Shown: positions 1 through 11,320, counted from the stretch's first letter. The stretch is DNA of 64,000 bases from Salinicola sp. (GCA_002695065.1 NZNW01000107.1:1-64000), one strand, 5' to 3'. The notes: generated by a model from the sequence alone, not told the origin. Translations and numbers: made by a program.

Positions 1-278
1 AAACACTGGTAGGCGGCCTTTACGGCCTGTCGATCGGTCGCATCTTCTTTGGGGAGTCGATGTTCAGCCGCGTCCCCGACGCCTCGAAAGTCGCCCTGGT
101 ACAGCTGGCGCGGCGACTCCAGCATCACGATTTCGCCTTGATCGACTGTCAGATGCACACTCCCCACCTGGCCAGCATGGGTGCCAGAGACATCGCCCGC
201 GAGCGCTTCATCGGCTATCTTGAACAAAATGTCCATGCACCCACCCCGGCCGGCCTCTGGCCAACGGAGCCACCGTGA
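1..278 (+). CDS. aat: Leucyl/phenylalanyl-tRNA--protein transferase, C-terminal part (5' end outside window)
   Basis: Aat transfers Leu or Phe from aminoacyl-tRNA to proteins with N-terminal Arg or Lys, making them N-degron substrates for ClpS/ClpA in the cytoplasm. Only about 91 C-terminal residues are present, read in frame from base 3. The Aat core motif GGLYGLSIGRIFFGESMFS is followed by the family's DCQMHTPHLASMGA segment near the end. The stop codon overlaps the GTG start of bpt (GTGA), so the two transferase genes are translationally coupled. clpS and clpA lie 4 kb away, so both the tagging enzymes and the reader of the tag are in this window. Identification is secure; the start is not visible. 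Confidence 0.95.
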   Translation, partial: TLVGGLYGLSIGRIFFGESMFSRVPDASKVALVQLARRLQHHDFALIDCQMHTPHLASMGARDIARERFIGYLEQNVHAPTPAGLWPTEPP

Positions 279-1030
279 GCAGCGACAATGCGAACAACCC
301 GCAGCGTCAGGCACGCGATCTTCGTTTCTTCCTGACGGTGCCCCACCCCTGTAGTTATCTGAAGGGAAGGGAGGCGACCACACTGTTTCTCGACCCCGAG
401 GAAACCGTGGCGCCCGAAGTCTATGACGCCCTCACCCTGCTGGGCTTCCGACGAAGTGGCAGCAATCTCTATCGCCCCCACTGCGAGGCCTGCAGCGCCT
501 GCACCTCCGTCAGAATTCCGGTCGAGGACTTCGCGCCCAGCCGGACCCAGCGCAAACTGATCAATCGCAACCGGGACCTGACCACGCGGCTTCGACCGAC
601 GACATTCGACGAGCAGCACTACTCGCTGTATGCCCGCTACATTCGCGCCCGGCACGCGGATGGCGACATGTTTCCTCCGAGCCGCGAGCAGTACCGGATG
701 TTCCTGACCCAGGCACACCCCTTTGCCAATTTGCTGGAGTTTCGGCTGGGCGACCATCTGATGGCGGTGGCCGCTACCGACTGCCTGGGCCACGGGCTCT
801 CCGCGATCTATACGTTTTTCGATCCCGACCCGATCTTCGAACGACGCTCGCTCGGCAGCTTCGCCATACTCAGCCAGATCGAGCTGGCGCGTGAACGCCG
901 ATTACCCCATCTCTATCTCGGCTACTGGATACGCGCCTGCCAGAAGATGCAGTACAAGCAGGACTATCAACCGCTGGAGTACCTCAACGGGGGGCGCTGG
1001 CAACGCATGGTCCCCGCCAAGGCGCTGTGA
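275..1030 (+). CDS. bpt: Aspartate/glutamate leucyltransferase (bacterial R-transferase homologue)
   Basis: Bpt transfers leucine from Leu-tRNA to proteins with N-terminal Asp or Glu, another entry to the N-degron pathway. The protein has 251 residues, the usual family length. An N-terminal cysteine cluster (CEACSACTSVRIP) belongs to the ATE N domain, and the C-terminal half has the GNAT-like acyltransferase segment including YLGYWIRACQKMQYK and YQPLEYLNGG. The start is GTG and overlaps the aat stop by four bases, which argues for coupling. Neighbours aat upstream and infA downstream repeat the common proteobacterial order. Confidence 0.95.
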   Translation: MSSDNANNPQRQARDLRFFLTVPHPCSYLKGREATTLFLDPEETVAPEVYDALTLLGFRRSGSNLYRPHCEACSACTSVRIPVEDFAPSRTQRKLINRNRDLTTRLRPTTFDEQHYSLYARYIRARHADGDMFPPSREQYRMFLTQAHPFANLLEFRLGDHLMAVAATDCLGHGLSAIYTFFDPDPIFERRSLGSFAILSQIELARERRLPHLYLGYWIRACQKMQYKQDYQPLEYLNGGRWQRMVPAKAL

Positions 1031-1192
1031 TGGCGACACGCAGACGTATCGCGCCGGAACCGTGAATTCACGGCACTCACGCGGCCATGCGGTGGGTGCC
1101 TGGAGTATTCGGTGGTGCTGGATCCGCTCACCAAGGCTCGGGCGTTCACTGGCCGGCCAGAGGCCGGGGCCCATTCGATTTGCAGCGGATTT

Positions 1193-1221
1193 TTGCCTTC
1201 CCTGGCGAGATAGCCCATAAT
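1193..1221 (+). promoter_or_regulatory. Candidate sigma70 promoter for infA
   Basis: The 350-base gap between bpt and infA holds a -35-like TTGCCT (1193-1198) and a -10 CATAAT (1216-1221) separated by 17 bases, the best match in the gap. Transcription would start near 1228, leaving about 150 bases of leader before infA. The infA ribosome site is AGAGGG nine bases before its ATG. Nothing else is recognisable in 1031-1380. Confidence 0.45.
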
Positions 1222-1380
1222 ATCGCGCACTTCAGAGGCCCAAGGGCGGGCTGGCTCGATGATGACGTGAACGGCACCCGTGCCTTTCGCGGTATTCCAC
1301 GTCGATCGCCAACCGCGAGGCGCCGTGTCAGGCCCTCACACCAAGCCCCGTTCTCAACACGTTCAAGAGGGATCGCCTAT

Positions 1381-1599
1381 ATGGCACGAGAAGATCATAT
1401 CGAAATGGAAGGCGTCGTGGTCGACACGCTTCCCAACACCATGTTCCGCGTTGAACTGGAGAACGGTCACGTCGTGACCGCACACATCTCCGGCAAAATG
1501 CGCAAGAACTACATCCGCATCCTGACCGGCGACAAGGTCAAGGTCGAGTTGACCCCCTACGACCTCTCCAAAGGGCGTATCGTCTACCGCTCTCGCTAA
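1381..1599 (+). CDS. infA: Translation initiation factor IF-1
   Basis: IF-1 binds the A site of the 30S subunit and helps IF-2 and IF-3 select the initiator tRNA. The 72-residue product is exactly family length: an S1/OB-fold beginning [20 protein letters not shown] and including [21 protein letters not shown] longer frame upstream is open, but the conserved N-terminus and the AGAGGG ribosome site nine bases upstream fix the start. It lies between bpt and the convergent clpA. Confidence 0.98.
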   Translation: MAREDHIEMEGVVVDTLPNTMFRVELENGHVVTAHISGKMRKNYIRILTGDKVKVELTPYDLSKGRIVYRSR

Positions 1600-1708
1600 C
1601 TCGCGAGCCTGTCCCGGCTCCGCCCTGCCCGAACGGCCTCCCGCCCTTACCAACGCCTGACACCCCCATCTTCGTCAGGCGGGCAACCAGAGATGGTACG
1701 AATCCAAG

Positions 1709-1740
1709 AACGCCTCGCCATGTTGCCATGGCGAGGCGTT
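1709..1740. terminator. Bidirectional hairpin between convergent infA and clpA
   Basis: A perfect 14-bp inverted repeat (AACGCCTCGCCATG, loop TTGC, complement at 1727-1740) sits midway between the stops of infA and clpA. The T-tracts are weak on both sides (GTCGTCTT on plus), so intrinsic termination is plausible but may be inefficient. Confidence 0.65.
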
Positions 1741-1762
1741 GTCGTCTTGCTGCGACCGGATA

Positions 1763-4027
1763 TCAGGCGATCTCGGCTTCGGTCTCGAGCTGCAACTCGT
1801 CGTTGTCGACCCGAACGTGCACGATGCCGCCATTCTCGGCCAGGTCGCCGAACAGGATCATCTCGGCCAACGGCTTCTTGAGCTTCTCCTGGATGACCCT
1901 GGCCATCGGACGAGCCCCCATTTCCGGATCGTACCCCTTCTCGGCCAGCCAGACGCGGGCGTCATCATCGACATCGAGCTGCACCCGTTTCTCGTCGAGC
2001 TGTGCCTGCAGCTCGACCAGGAACTTGTCGACGACGTTGCGCACGATGGAGGGTTCGAGACCGTGGAACTGGATGATCCCGTCCAGACGATTGCGGAACT
2101 CCGGCGTGAAGGTCCGACGAATCACCTCCATGCCATCGGTCGAGTGATCCTGGGTCTGGAAGCCGATCGAGCGACGCGAGATCTGCTCGGCACCGGCGTT
2201 GGACGTCATGATCACGATCACATGCCGGAAGTCCGCCTCGCGGCCGTTGTTGTCGGTCAGACGGCCGTGGTCCATGACCTGCAACAGCAGATTGAAGACC
2301 TCCGGATGCGCCTTCTCGATCTCGTCGAGCAGCAGCACGCAGTGAGGCTGCTTGGTGATCGCCTCGGTCAGCAGGCCGCCCTGGTCGTAACCGACATAGC
2401 CCGGGGGCGCCCCGATGAGACGCGACACCGTGTGACGCTCCATGTACTCGGACATGTCGAAGCGCACCAGCTCGATGCCCATCAGGTGCGACAGCTGCCG
2501 AGCGACCTCGGTCTTGCCGACACCGGTCGGGCCGGCGAACAGGAAGCTGCCCACCGGCTTGTCCGGCGACTTGAGTCCGGCCCGGGACAGCTTGATCGCC
2601 GCCGACAGGCTGGTGATCGCTTCGTCCTGGCCGAACACCAGCATCTTCAGGTCGCGGTCCAGGTTGGAGAGCAGCTTGCGGTCCGAGCTGGAGACGCTCT
2701 TCGGCGGAATCCGCGCGATGGACGCCACCACCGCCTCGACCTGATCGACATCGATGGTGGCGATACGGGCTTCCGGCGGCAGCAGCCGCTGATGCGCCCC
2801 CGCTTCGTCGATCACGTCGATCGCCTTGTCCGGGAGGTGACGATCGTTGATGTAGCGGTCCGCCAGCCGGGCGGCACTCTCCAGCGCCGCATCGGTGTAC
2901 TTCAGCTGATGATGCTCCTCGAAGCGGCCACGCAACCCCTTGAGGATACGGATGGTGTCCTCGACGGTCGGCTCCGGCACATCGACCTTCTGGAAGCGGC
3001 GCGCCAGCGCCCGATCCTTCTCGAAGATGCCGCGGAACTCCTGGAACGTGGTCGAACCGATGCAGCGCAACTCGCCGGAGGAGAGCAGCGGCTTGAGCAG
3101 GTTGGAGGCATCCATGACACCGCCGGATGCGGCCCCGGCACCGATGACCGTGTGAATCTCGTCGATGAACAGAATCGAGTTGTCCTGCTTGCGCAGCTCG
3201 GCCAGCAGTCCCTTCAGCCGCTTCTCGAAATCGCCGCGGTACTTCGTGCCCGCCAACAGCGCCCCCATGTCCAGCGAGTAGACGACGGCATCGGCAATCA
3301 CGTCGGGCACGTCCTCCTCGACGATGCGCTTGGCCAGCCCTTCGGCGATGGCGGTCTTGCCGACGCCGGCCTCGCCCACCAGCAAGGGATTGTTCTTGCG
3401 GCGCCGGGCCAGGATCTGCACCACGCGCTCCAGCTCGTGATCGCGCCCGATCAGCGGATCGATCTTGCCCAGGCGGGCCTGGTCGTTGAGGTTCGTGGCG
3501 TAGCTGGTCAACGGGTTCTGGCCGTTTTCGGTCGCCGCCTCTTCACCCTCCTCGGACTCCTGGGAGGGCTGCTGGGACTGGCCATGGCCGGCAACCTTGG
3601 AAATGCCGTGGGCGATGTAGTTGACCGCATCCACCCGCGCCACGCTCTGTTGCTTGAGGAAGTAGACCGCCTGGCTCTCCTGCTCGGAGAAGATCGCCAC
3701 CAGCACGTTGGCGCCAGTCACCTCGCTCTTGCCGGAGGATTGAACATGGAAGACGGCGCGCTGAAGCACGCGCTGGAAGCCAAGCGTCGGCTGGGTCTCC
3801 CGGTCCTCCTGGTCCTCGGGAATCAGCGGGGTCGTAGAGTTGATGAAGTCCTGCAGATCGGCACGAAGCTTTTCCAGATTCGCCCCACAGGCATTCAGCA
3901 CATCGGCTGCCGAGGCATTATCGAGAAGCGCCAGCAGCAAGTGCTCCACGGTCATGAACTCGTGTCGCTTGGAGCGCGCCACGGTGAAGGCCGTGTTCAG
4001 GGTGAGTTCAAGTTCTTTACTCAACAT
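1763..4027 (-). CDS. clpA: ATP-dependent Clp protease ATP-binding subunit ClpA
   Basis: ClpA is the hexameric AAA+ unfoldase that feeds substrates into ClpP. The protein has 754 residues. Residues 1-145 are the Clp N domain that docks ClpS. The first AAA+ module has Walker A GEAGVGKT (218-225) and Walker B ILFIDE (285-290); the second has GPTGVGKT (499-506) and [11 protein letters not shown] near 564. The ClpP-docking IGF loop is at 621-623. The linker at 145-175 is unusually acidic and Gln-rich. The start has an AAGGGG site seven bases upstream. clpS lies 112 bases upstream on the same strand, the standard pair. Confidence 0.98.
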   Translation of the reverse strand: MLSKELELTLNTAFTVARSKRHEFMTVEHLLLALLDNASAADVLNACGANLEKLRADLQDFINSTTPLIPEDQEDRETQPTLGFQRVLQRAVFHVQSSGKSEVTGANVLVAIFSEQESQAVYFLKQQSVARVDAVNYIAHGISKVAGHGQSQQPSQESEEGEEAATENGQNPLTSYATNLNDQARLGKIDPLIGRDHELERVVQILARRRKNNPLLVGEAGVGKTAIAEGLAKRIVEEDVPDVIADAVVYSLDMGALLAGTKYRGDFEKRLKGLLAELRKQDNSILFIDEIHTVIGAGAASGGVMDASNLLKPLLSSGELRCIGSTTFQEFRGIFEKDRALARRFQKVDVPEPTVEDTIRILKGLRGRFEEHHQLKYTDAALESAARLADRYINDRHLPDKAIDVIDEAGAHQRLLPPEARIATIDVDQVEAVVASIARIPPKSVSSSDRKLLSNLDRDLKMLVFGQDEAITSLSAAIKLSRAGLKSPDKPVGSFLFAGPTGVGKTEVARQLSHLMGIELVRFDMSEYMERHTVSRLIGAPPGYVGYDQGGLLTEAITKQPHCVLLLDEIEKAHPEVFNLLLQVMDHGRLTDNNGREADFRHVIVIMTSNAGAEQISRRSIGFQTQDHSTDGMEVIRRTFTPEFRNRLDGIIQFHGLEPSIVRNVVDKFLVELQAQLDEKRVQLDVDDDARVWLAEKGYDPEMGARPMARVIQEKLKKPLAEMILFGDLAENGGIVHVRVDNDELQLETEAEIA

Positions 4028-4139
4028 GGCAGTCCCCTTTTAGCCACTGAGGGCGTCGGTCGGCACTTTCACAATCGGGCACAAACAGCGGTTTCGCAAG
4101 TCTTCGAAGACAAAAGCGTCGACGATGTGTGTCCGCCAT

Positions 4140-4475
4140 CTACTCTGCGGCATCCACGTCGCACATGAGAGGATGCTCGCACTCTTTCGCATATTCGTTG
4201 ACGAGGTGACACTTGGTTTCCGCCACGTCACGGGTGAAGATGCCGCAGGTCGCCTTCCCCTGAGTGTGGACGGCCAGCATGATCTGGACCGCCTTCTCGC
4301 TATCCATGGCGAAGAATCGCTGCAGCACCTCGACGACGAACTCCATCGGCGTGTAGTCGTCGTTGTAGAGCACGACCTTGTACATGGGCGGCGGCGCCAG
4401 TTGCGGATCCGACACCTGCTCGGCAACATCGCCCTGCTCCTCGCGTTCAGGATCGGGAGGCCGCGACATGCCCAT
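4140..4475 (-). CDS. clpS: ATP-dependent Clp protease adaptor ClpS
   Basis: ClpS binds bulky N-terminal residues and delivers N-degron proteins to ClpA. The core [20 protein letters not shown] and the later [19 protein letters not shown] and CEHPLMCD are diagnostic, with the NDD residues of the N-degron pocket intact. The frame is open far upstream, so the start must be chosen. ATG at 4475 (MGMSRPPD, 111 residues) has AGGGAG nine bases upstream. ATG at 4469 is also possible; ATG at 4529 has no ribosome site. It precedes clpA on the same strand. Confidence 0.95.
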   Translation of the reverse strand: MGMSRPPDPEREEQGDVAEQVSDPQLAPPPMYKVVLYNDDYTPMEFVVEVLQRFFAMDSEKAVQIMLAVHTQGKATCGIFTRDVAETKCHLVNEYAKECEHPLMCDVDAAE

Positions 4476-4509
4476 GCAGGCCGGCTCCCTGGCGAGGCAA
4501 GGCGACAAG

Positions 4510-4683
4510 CTATTCAAGATTTCTGACATAGTAAGGATGAATCCCTGGATGCATCGGCTCGGATACGACAAGCCGGGACTCGGTAAGGTATTGGATACCG
4601 TTGAAGACCCGAAGTTCCTTGAAGATGCGGCCGATGGGGCCCGTATGCAAGCCTTCCCTGAAAATAGTCTCGATCGGCGGCAT
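4510..4683 (-). CDS. Possible 57-residue small protein upstream of clpS
   Basis: A short frame ([12 protein letters not shown]..., ending HPYYVRNLE) runs from ATG at 4683 to a TAG at 4510 within the 270-base gap between clpS and rluE. Its third codon positions are mostly G or C, like neighbouring genes, and it is followed 35 bases later by clpS. No family is recognised. The ATG lacks a good ribosome site; an internal TTG at 4650 is preceded by AGGGAAGGC. It may be chance; many relatives carry cspD in this position, but this product has no cold-shock motif. Confidence 0.22.
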   Translation of the reverse strand: MPPIETIFREGLHTGPIGRIFKELRVFNGIQYLTESRLVVSEPMHPGIHPYYVRNLE

Positions 4684-4748
4684 CTGCCACGGGGAGACGC
4701 CCCGATCGCGCCCCGGAACCGGCCCACGGCCAACGCGGAAGGCCCGAC

Positions 4749-5351
4749 ATGAGCCGAATCTACCTGCTGCACAAGCCCTACAACGTTCTCTGCCAGTTCA
4801 CCGACGCTCAGGGCCGGCCAACGCTGGCCGACTATCTCGACGTGGCCGGCGTCTATCCCGCCGGTCGCCTGGATTACGACTCGGAGGGACTGCTGCTGCT
4901 GACCGATGACGGCGCCCTGATCCATCGCATCAGCGATCCGCGTCACAAGCTGCCCAAGCAGTACTGGATCCAGGTGGAAGGCGAACCGGACCAGCAGGCG
5001 CTGAAGGCGCTTCGCGAAGGCGTTACCTTGAACGACGGGCCGACTCGCCCGGTCAGGATCAGAAGGCTCGCGCAACCGGAACCGCCGCCCCGCGATCCGC
5101 CCGTGCGTTACCGGGCGTCGGTGCCGACGACCTGGCTGGAGATCGAACTGCGCGAGGGGCGCAACCGCCAGGTACGCAGAATGACCGCACACGTGGGCCA
5201 TCCGACCCTGCGCCTGATCCGCGTCGGAATCGGCCCGTGGCGGCTCGACGGCCTGCCGTCGGGTCACTGGCGCAGCGAGACGGTGAACGTCCCCCGGCGC
5301 ATGCCCGCGCGCGACACGAACCGGCGCCCGGCCTCCTCCCGCAAGCGCTGA
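4749..5351 (+). CDS. rluE: Ribosomal large subunit pseudouridine synthase, RluE-type
   Basis: RluE isomerises a uridine in 23S rRNA helix 89 (U2457 in E. coli) to pseudouridine. The 200-residue product has the RsuA/RluE-class catalytic motif [14 protein letters not shown] with its Asp, and the downstream [20 protein letters not shown]. There is no N-terminal S4 domain, as in RluE. The C-terminal tail (after MPARDTNRR) is basic. GGAAGG precedes the ATG. The following genes nudJ-mnmA-hflD-purB repeat the E. coli order, which supports RluE over other paralogues. Confidence 0.9.
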   Translation: MSRIYLLHKPYNVLCQFTDAQGRPTLADYLDVAGVYPAGRLDYDSEGLLLLTDDGALIHRISDPRHKLPKQYWIQVEGEPDQQALKALREGVTLNDGPTRPVRIRRLAQPEPPPRDPPVRYRASVPTTWLEIELREGRNRQVRRMTAHVGHPTLRLIRVGIGPWRLDGLPSGHWRSETVNVPRRMPARDTNRRPASSRKR

Positions 5352-5487
5352 AGCGCGCTGCCGTGCTCAGACATCCGGCATGTGGTTGCCGATAGCGGGC
5401 TTTCGAATTGGCGTAGACCGGGTATGATCGGCTGGGGTCCCGCGGCCGGGTGTCGAGGGCAGAGCATCGAGTCGGGAGAATGATGAC

Positions 5488-5937
5488 ATGAACCGTTGGA
5501 CGCCTCGCGTGACCGTTGCGGTGGTAGTGGAGCGAGCAGGCCGTTACCTGATGGTGGAGGAGGACCGCGGCGGCCCGTTCAGCCTGTTCAATCAACCCGC
5601 AGGCCATCTGGAACGGGGTGAGCGCCTGATCGCGGCCGCCGAGCGGGAAGTGCGCGAAGAGTCGGCCTGGCAGGTCGCCATCACCGACTATCTGGGGCTC
5701 TACGTCCACCAGACGCCGGACGGCCTCACCTTCCACAGCCATGCGTTTCTCAGCCTGCCGCTGGCCCATCTGGGCAATGCGCTGGACAAAGGCATCATCG
5801 GCACCCACTGGCTCACCTTCGACGAGATCGACGATCTCGACCGCAGCCACCGTCTGCGCAGCCCGGTCGTGATGCAGCGGCTGCGCGACGCCCGTGACGG
5901 CCGCCGCTATCCGCTCGAGGTCATTCGCGAGCGCTGA
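5488..5937 (+). CDS. nudJ: Nudix phosphatase NudJ
   Basis: NudJ hydrolyses nucleoside tri- and diphosphates and thiamine (hydroxymethylpyrimidine) pyrophosphate in characterised relatives. The Nudix box GHLERGERLIAAAEREVREE is complete for the metal-binding Glu residues, but the Gly of the following EExG position is Ala (EESAW). Length 149 is close to E. coli NudJ (153). GGGAGAA lies seven bases before the ATG. A 136-base gap separates it from rluE; position in the rluE-nudJ-mnmA series supports the name. Confidence 0.88.
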   Translation: MNRWTPRVTVAVVVERAGRYLMVEEDRGGPFSLFNQPAGHLERGERLIAAAEREVREESAWQVAITDYLGLYVHQTPDGLTFHSHAFLSLPLAHLGNALDKGIIGTHWLTFDEIDDLDRSHRLRSPVVMQRLRDARDGRRYPLEVIRER

Positions 5938-6001
5938 GCGGGAAGCGGATCGGCAGCAACCGTGTCGCGACACCCCCACCCTCCGGGAAATTGCGCAGGA
6001 C

Positions 6002-6031
6002 TCGATGCGATCCCCCGCTTTCGGCTATAAT
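6002..6031 (+). promoter_or_regulatory. Candidate mnmA promoter (-10 TATAAT)
   Basis: A perfect -10 hexamer TATAAT lies at 6026-6031 in the 208-base gap between nudJ and mnmA. The best spaced -35 is only TCGATG (6002-6007, 18-base spacer). Transcription would start near 6038, about 108 bases before mnmA, and probably continues through hflD. Confidence 0.4.
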
Positions 6032-6145
6032 CGCGGGCCGCTCATTTTCGAGTCGGGCCAATGATTCGGATCCTGCAAGCTCGCCGGGCATCGCCACTGG
6101 CGAGCCGGGTCTCACGGCCCGCCCTCACCTGCCCCGGAAATCGCC

Positions 6146-7345
6146 ATGACCACAGCCAGCGCAACCAGCGATACCGTGCACGCACTCAGCGAAGCCCCCC
6201 CGACAGTCATCGTCGGCATGTCGGGCGGCGTCGACTCTTCCGTGACTGCCCTGCTGTTGCTCGAGCAGGGATATCACGTCGAGGGCCTGTTCATGAAGAA
6301 CTGGGACGAGGACGACGGCACCGAGTACTGCACGGCCATGGCAGACCTGGCGGACGCCGAGGCGGTCTGCGGGACCCTCGGGATCAAGCTGCATACGGCC
6401 AACTTCGCCGCCGAATACTGGGACAACGTCTTCGAGCACTTCCTCGCCGAGTATCAGGCCGGGCGCACCCCCAACCCGGATATCCTGTGCAACCGCGAGA
6501 TCAAGTTCAAAGTCTTCCTCGACTACGCCGAGATGCTCGGTGCCGACCTGATCGCGACCGGCCACTACGTGAGAAAAGGCCGTGACGGGAACGGTCGCGC
6601 CCAACTGCTCAAGGGGCTGGACGGCAACAAGGATCAGAGCTATTTCCTGCATGCGGTTCCCGGTGCCGCCATCGACAGGACACTGTTTCCCGTCGGCGAG
6701 CTGGAGAAACCGCAGGTGCGGGCCTTGGCGGAGCGTCACGGCCTGGCGACGGCGAGCAAGAAGGACTCCACCGGGATCTGTTTCATCGGCGAGCGCCGGT
6801 TCAGTGACTTTCTCAAGCAGTACCTCCCCGCCCAGCCCGGGCGGATCGAAACGCCCGAAGGCGACGTGATCGGCGAGCATACGGGCCTGATGTACTACAC
6901 CCTGGGCCAACGGCGCGGCCTGGGCATCGGCGGGCTCAGGAACCACAGCGAGGATCCGTGGTTCGTCGCCGCCAAGGATCTCGAGCGCAACGTTCTCATC
7001 GTCGCTCAGGGCGAACACCCCTTGCTCTACAGCGATATCGTCTACTGCGAACCGGCAGCCTGGATCGCGGGAACGCCTCCGGAAGCGTCACGCCTGAGCG
7101 CCAAGACCCGCTATCGCCAGCGCGACGTTCCCTGCGAGGTGACGCTGCTGGCCGATGGCGAACTCGAGGTTCGGTTCGATGAACCGCAGCGGGCCGTCAC
7201 GCCGGGCCAGTCGCTGGTGCTCTACGATGGCGAAATCTGCCTGGGCGGCGCTGTCATTCGCGCCACCGGAACCGCCGATGGCGCGGCCGTCGCGGAACTC
7301 ACCAACAACCCCACCGCCATGACAGGGAGCCAGCGCTCGGCATGA
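6146..7345 (+). CDS. mnmA: tRNA-specific 2-thiouridylase MnmA
   Basis: MnmA installs the 2-thio group on wobble U34 of Lys, Glu and Gln tRNAs, using sulfur relayed through TusE. PP-loop SGGVDSS is at residues 26-32. Both catalytic cysteines are present: Cys115 in [12 protein letters not shown] and Cys near 212 in [12 protein letters not shown]. At 399 residues it is about 30 longer than E. coli MnmA, from an N-terminal extension and a short C-terminal tail. The stop overlaps the hflD start (ATGA). Confidence 0.97.
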   Translation: MTTASATSDTVHALSEAPPTVIVGMSGGVDSSVTALLLLEQGYHVEGLFMKNWDEDDGTEYCTAMADLADAEAVCGTLGIKLHTANFAAEYWDNVFEHFLAEYQAGRTPNPDILCNREIKFKVFLDYAEMLGADLIATGHYVRKGRDGNGRAQLLKGLDGNKDQSYFLHAVPGAAIDRTLFPVGELEKPQVRALAERHGLATASKKDSTGICFIGERRFSDFLKQYLPAQPGRIETPEGDVIGEHTGLMYYTLGQRRGLGIGGLRNHSEDPWFVAAKDLERNVLIVAQGEHPLLYSDIVYCEPAAWIAGTPPEASRLSAKTRYRQRDVPCEVTLLADGELEVRFDEPQRAVTPGQSLVLYDGEICLGGAVIRATGTADGAAVAELTNNPTAMTGSQRSA

Positions 7346-7986
7346 ACCCGACGCCCATTCAATCGGCACCGCTCGATAGCAACGGCCGACAGGCACTGGC
7401 CCTGGCCGGCGTATTCCAGGCGGCGTCCGTGGTCGATCAACTGGCCCGCACGGGGCAGTGCGACGAGCGCGCCTGGAATACCCTGATCCACGCCACGCTG
7501 GACACCGATCCGCCCAGTTTCGAGTCGATCTACGGCGGCCACCACAACAACCTGCGCCTGGGCATTGACACGCTGCTGGCGGTCATGTCACGCCAGAGCG
7601 CGCAACCGGCCGTCATGCGCTACGGCTTTTCAATGGTGTTGCTGATGCAGAAACTGCGCAAGGACAGCGCCATGATGAACACACTCGGCCAACGGCTGGG
7701 ACGTGTCCAGGGCCAGGCCGAGCACTTCAGCGAAACGCACGAGAACGTGATCGCGAGCCTCGGCGAGCTCTACCAGGAAACGCTCTCCACCTTCCGTTAT
7801 CGGATCGTGGTACAGGGAGAGCCCAGTTTGCTGCAGAGTCGAATGATGCCGGAACGCATACGCACGGCCCTGCTCGCCGGCGTTCGCTTCGCCCTGCTCT
7901 GGCACCAGCAAGGGGGACGCCGCTGGCGCCTGATCTTCCAGCGCGGCGCCATCAAGCGCACGCTGCGCGAACTCGACGGCCACTGA
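7342..7986 (+). CDS. hflD: High-frequency lysogenization protein HflD homologue
   Basis: HflD is a peripheral inner-membrane protein known in E. coli for binding phage lambda CII and speeding its decay; its ordinary cell role is unclear. The 214-residue helical product has family segments such as [16 protein letters not shown] and the C-terminal [13 protein letters not shown]. It overlaps mnmA by four bases and is followed by purB, the same order as E. coli, which is the strongest support for the name. Confidence 0.92.
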   Translation: MNPTPIQSAPLDSNGRQALALAGVFQAASVVDQLARTGQCDERAWNTLIHATLDTDPPSFESIYGGHHNNLRLGIDTLLAVMSRQSAQPAVMRYGFSMVLLMQKLRKDSAMMNTLGQRLGRVQGQAEHFSETHENVIASLGELYQETLSTFRYRIVVQGEPSLLQSRMMPERIRTALLAGVRFALLWHQQGGRRWRLIFQRGAIKRTLRELDGH

Positions 7987-8000
7987 CGTCGAGCCGATGA

Positions 8001-9431
<1,431 letters not shown>

Positions 9432-9465
9432 AGGCGCTACGCACGTTTTCGTCCAGGAGATAGAC

Positions 9466-10653
9466 ATGACGTCAGCCAACAAGCCACGCACGCTGCTGGG
9501 CGGTCTCACCCCCGCCCAGTTTCTCAGCCAGCACTGGCAGAAATCGCCGCTGCTGATACGCGGTGCGTTTCCCGACTTCGTCTCGCCCCTGGAGCCGGAC
9601 GATCTGGCGGGTCTCGCCTGTGAAGAGGGAGTCGAGGCCAGGCTGGTGGAGGAGCAGGGACCAGACAAGGCGTGGCAGGTCAGCCACGGACCGTTCGACG
9701 AGGACACCTTCGCTCGCCTGCCCGCCAGCGGCTGGTCGCTGCTGGTGCAGGCGGTGGACCACTATGTGCCAGAGGTCGCCGAGCTGCTGGAGTCCTTCGA
9801 TTTTCTGCCCAGTTGGCGGCTCGACGACATCATGGTCAGCTACGCACCGCCTGGCGGCAGCGTGGGCGCGCACGTCGACCAGTACGACGTCTTTCTACTC
9901 CAGGCCAGCGGACGCCGGCGCTGGCAACTGGGCGGCAGCCCCGGCGCGAGTGCCCGCTTGATCCCAGGGATCGACCTGCGCATCCTCGAAGACTTCACCG
10001 TGCAAGCCGACCAGGAGTGGGTGCTCGAGCCGGGCGACATGCTCTACCTCCCGCCGGGCGTCGCGCATCACGGTGTCAGCGAAGCCGAGGATTGCCTGAC
10101 CTACTCGATCGGTTTCCGGGCCCCTTCCGCCGACGAGATCGTCACCTCCTTCGCCGACTATATCGGTGAACAGCTCGGCGACAGCCAGCGCTACGCCGAT
10201 CCCGACCTGCAACCCCCGTTCGCCCCTGGCGAGCTGGACGAGCAGGCCGTGGCCCGCGTGCGCAGGCTGCTGCTGGACGTCATCGATCGTCCCGACCAGA
10301 TGGCGCAATGGTTCGGGCGTGCCATGACCCAGCCAAAATACCTGGACCAGCTGGCTCCGCCGGACTCTCCCACCGCACCGGAAGCGCTGCGCGCCACGCT
10401 CGAGAGCGGCGGAGAACTGACTCGCAGCCTTGGCTCGCGTTTCGCGTGGCACCGGCTGGACGAGGCCAATGCTACCCTGTTCGCCGACGGAGACGCCGTC
10501 GAATGTCCTCTCGAACTGGCCCGGGTACTGGCGTCGAGCGGCCGTATAGATGCCAGCGCACTCGACCACCCGGACAGCGCGCGTCTGCTGGCGGCTCTCG
10601 TCGACAGCGGCAGCCTGGACTTTTCCGAGGACGACCGCGATCGCCAGGGGTGA
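9466..10653 (+). CDS. roxA: Ribosomal protein uL16 arginine hydroxylase RoxA (YcfD-type cupin)
   Basis: RoxA (YcfD) is a JmjC-fold Fe(II)/2-oxoglutarate oxygenase that hydroxylates an arginine of ribosomal protein uL16. The iron-binding HxD is His136 and Asp138 in GAHVDQYDVFLLQASGRR; the distal His lies near residue 200 in LPPGVAHHGV. The 395 residues match the two-part YcfD architecture (JmjC domain plus winged-helix-like C-terminus). AGGAG is six bases before the ATG. It follows purB by 34 bases, as seen in relatives. Confidence 0.93.
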   Translation: MTSANKPRTLLGGLTPAQFLSQHWQKSPLLIRGAFPDFVSPLEPDDLAGLACEEGVEARLVEEQGPDKAWQVSHGPFDEDTFARLPASGWSLLVQAVDHYVPEVAELLESFDFLPSWRLDDIMVSYAPPGGSVGAHVDQYDVFLLQASGRRRWQLGGSPGASARLIPGIDLRILEDFTVQADQEWVLEPGDMLYLPPGVAHHGVSEAEDCLTYSIGFRAPSADEIVTSFADYIGEQLGDSQRYADPDLQPPFAPGELDEQAVARVRRLLLDVIDRPDQMAQWFGRAMTQPKYLDQLAPPDSPTAPEALRATLESGGELTRSLGSRFAWHRLDEANATLFADGDAVECPLELARVLASSGRIDASALDHPDSARLLAALVDSGSLDFSEDDRDRQG

Positions 10654-10796
10654 GAGGCAGGAATCGCCAGCGGCTCCTACACTCAATCCGTGTCGGGTGC
10701 AGTGCCAACGGCGTTCATTAGCACTGGACTAGTTTTAGAACACTGTTTTAATGTACTGGGCACGAAGCCATACCTGGATGTTAAGGAGAATCGATC

Positions 10797-11264
10797 ATGA
10801 AACGACTCATCGCCCCTGCACTGGTCATGAGCCTGCTGGCTCTGGCGGGATGTACCAATACCTCGACCTACTCGGGTGACGTCTATCGGGGGGATCAAGC
10901 GGGCACGGCGCAGTCCGTGAGCTACGGCACCATCCAGTCGGTGCGACCGGTACAGATTCAGGGTGGCAATGGCGAGAGCGTTCTGGGCAGCCTGGGCGGT
11001 GCGGTCATCGGCGGCTTGCTGGGCAATCAGGTCGGCGGCGGCTCCGGACGCACCCTGGCGACCGCGGCGGGCGCCATCGGCGGTACCGTGGCCGGCAGCA
11101 AGATTCAGCAGGCCACCGACCGCGTCGATGGCTACGAGCTGGAGATTCGCCAGGACAGCGGGCAGAACGTCGTGGTCGTCCAGAAGTCGGACCGCAACTG
11201 GCAGGTCGGCCAGCGCGTCAAGCTGGTCGCCAGCGGCTCGAGCGTCAGCGTCGCTCCTTACTGA
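10797..11264 (+). CDS. Glycine-zipper 2TM lipoprotein, SlyB/PcpY-like
   Basis: The protein has 155 residues. A signal peptide ends in lipobox LALAGC (Cys19), so it should be a lipoprotein. Residues 60-105 form a glycine-zipper (GSLGGAVIGGLLGNQVGGGSG and GTVAGSKIQQ), followed by a small beta domain (ITLxR-like VVVVQKSDRNWQVGQRVKLV). This is the SlyB/Rickettsia 17 kDa antigen type, which acts in outer-membrane integrity under stress. AAGGAG is eight bases upstream of the ATG. The upstream 140 bases are relatively AT-rich and may carry the promoter, but no clean hexamers are spaced correctly. Confidence 0.85.
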   Translation: MKRLIAPALVMSLLALAGCTNTSTYSGDVYRGDQAGTAQSVSYGTIQSVRPVQIQGGNGESVLGSLGGAVIGGLLGNQVGGGSGRTLATAAGAIGGTVAGSKIQQATDRVDGYELEIRQDSGQNVVVVQKSDRNWQVGQRVKLVASGSSVSVAPY

Positions 11265-11293
11265 CAGCACCACGACAGCTAGACGATATGCCA

Positions 11294-11320
11294 GCGGCGC
11301 CCTTGGGCGCCGCTTTCTGT
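11294..11320 (+). terminator. Terminator of the 10797-11264 lipoprotein gene
   Basis: GCGGCGCCC at 11294 pairs with GGGCGCCGC at 11305-11313, followed by TTTCTGTT. The hairpin is 30 bases after the stop. Confidence 0.75.

Noticed and set aside
1087..1380. Longer IF-1 start (98 extra residues)
   Set aside because: IF-1 is always about 72 residues, and the promoter lies inside the extension.
1739..4168. 809-residue plus-strand open frame
   Set aside because: It is the antisense shadow of clpA; the minus strand carries conserved AAA+ motifs and the plus frame shows no family pattern.
4476..5267. N-terminal extension of the ClpS frame to 375 residues
   Set aside because: The extension crosses rluE on the other strand and shows no domain; ClpS homologues are near 106 residues, and a ribosome site sits at 4475.
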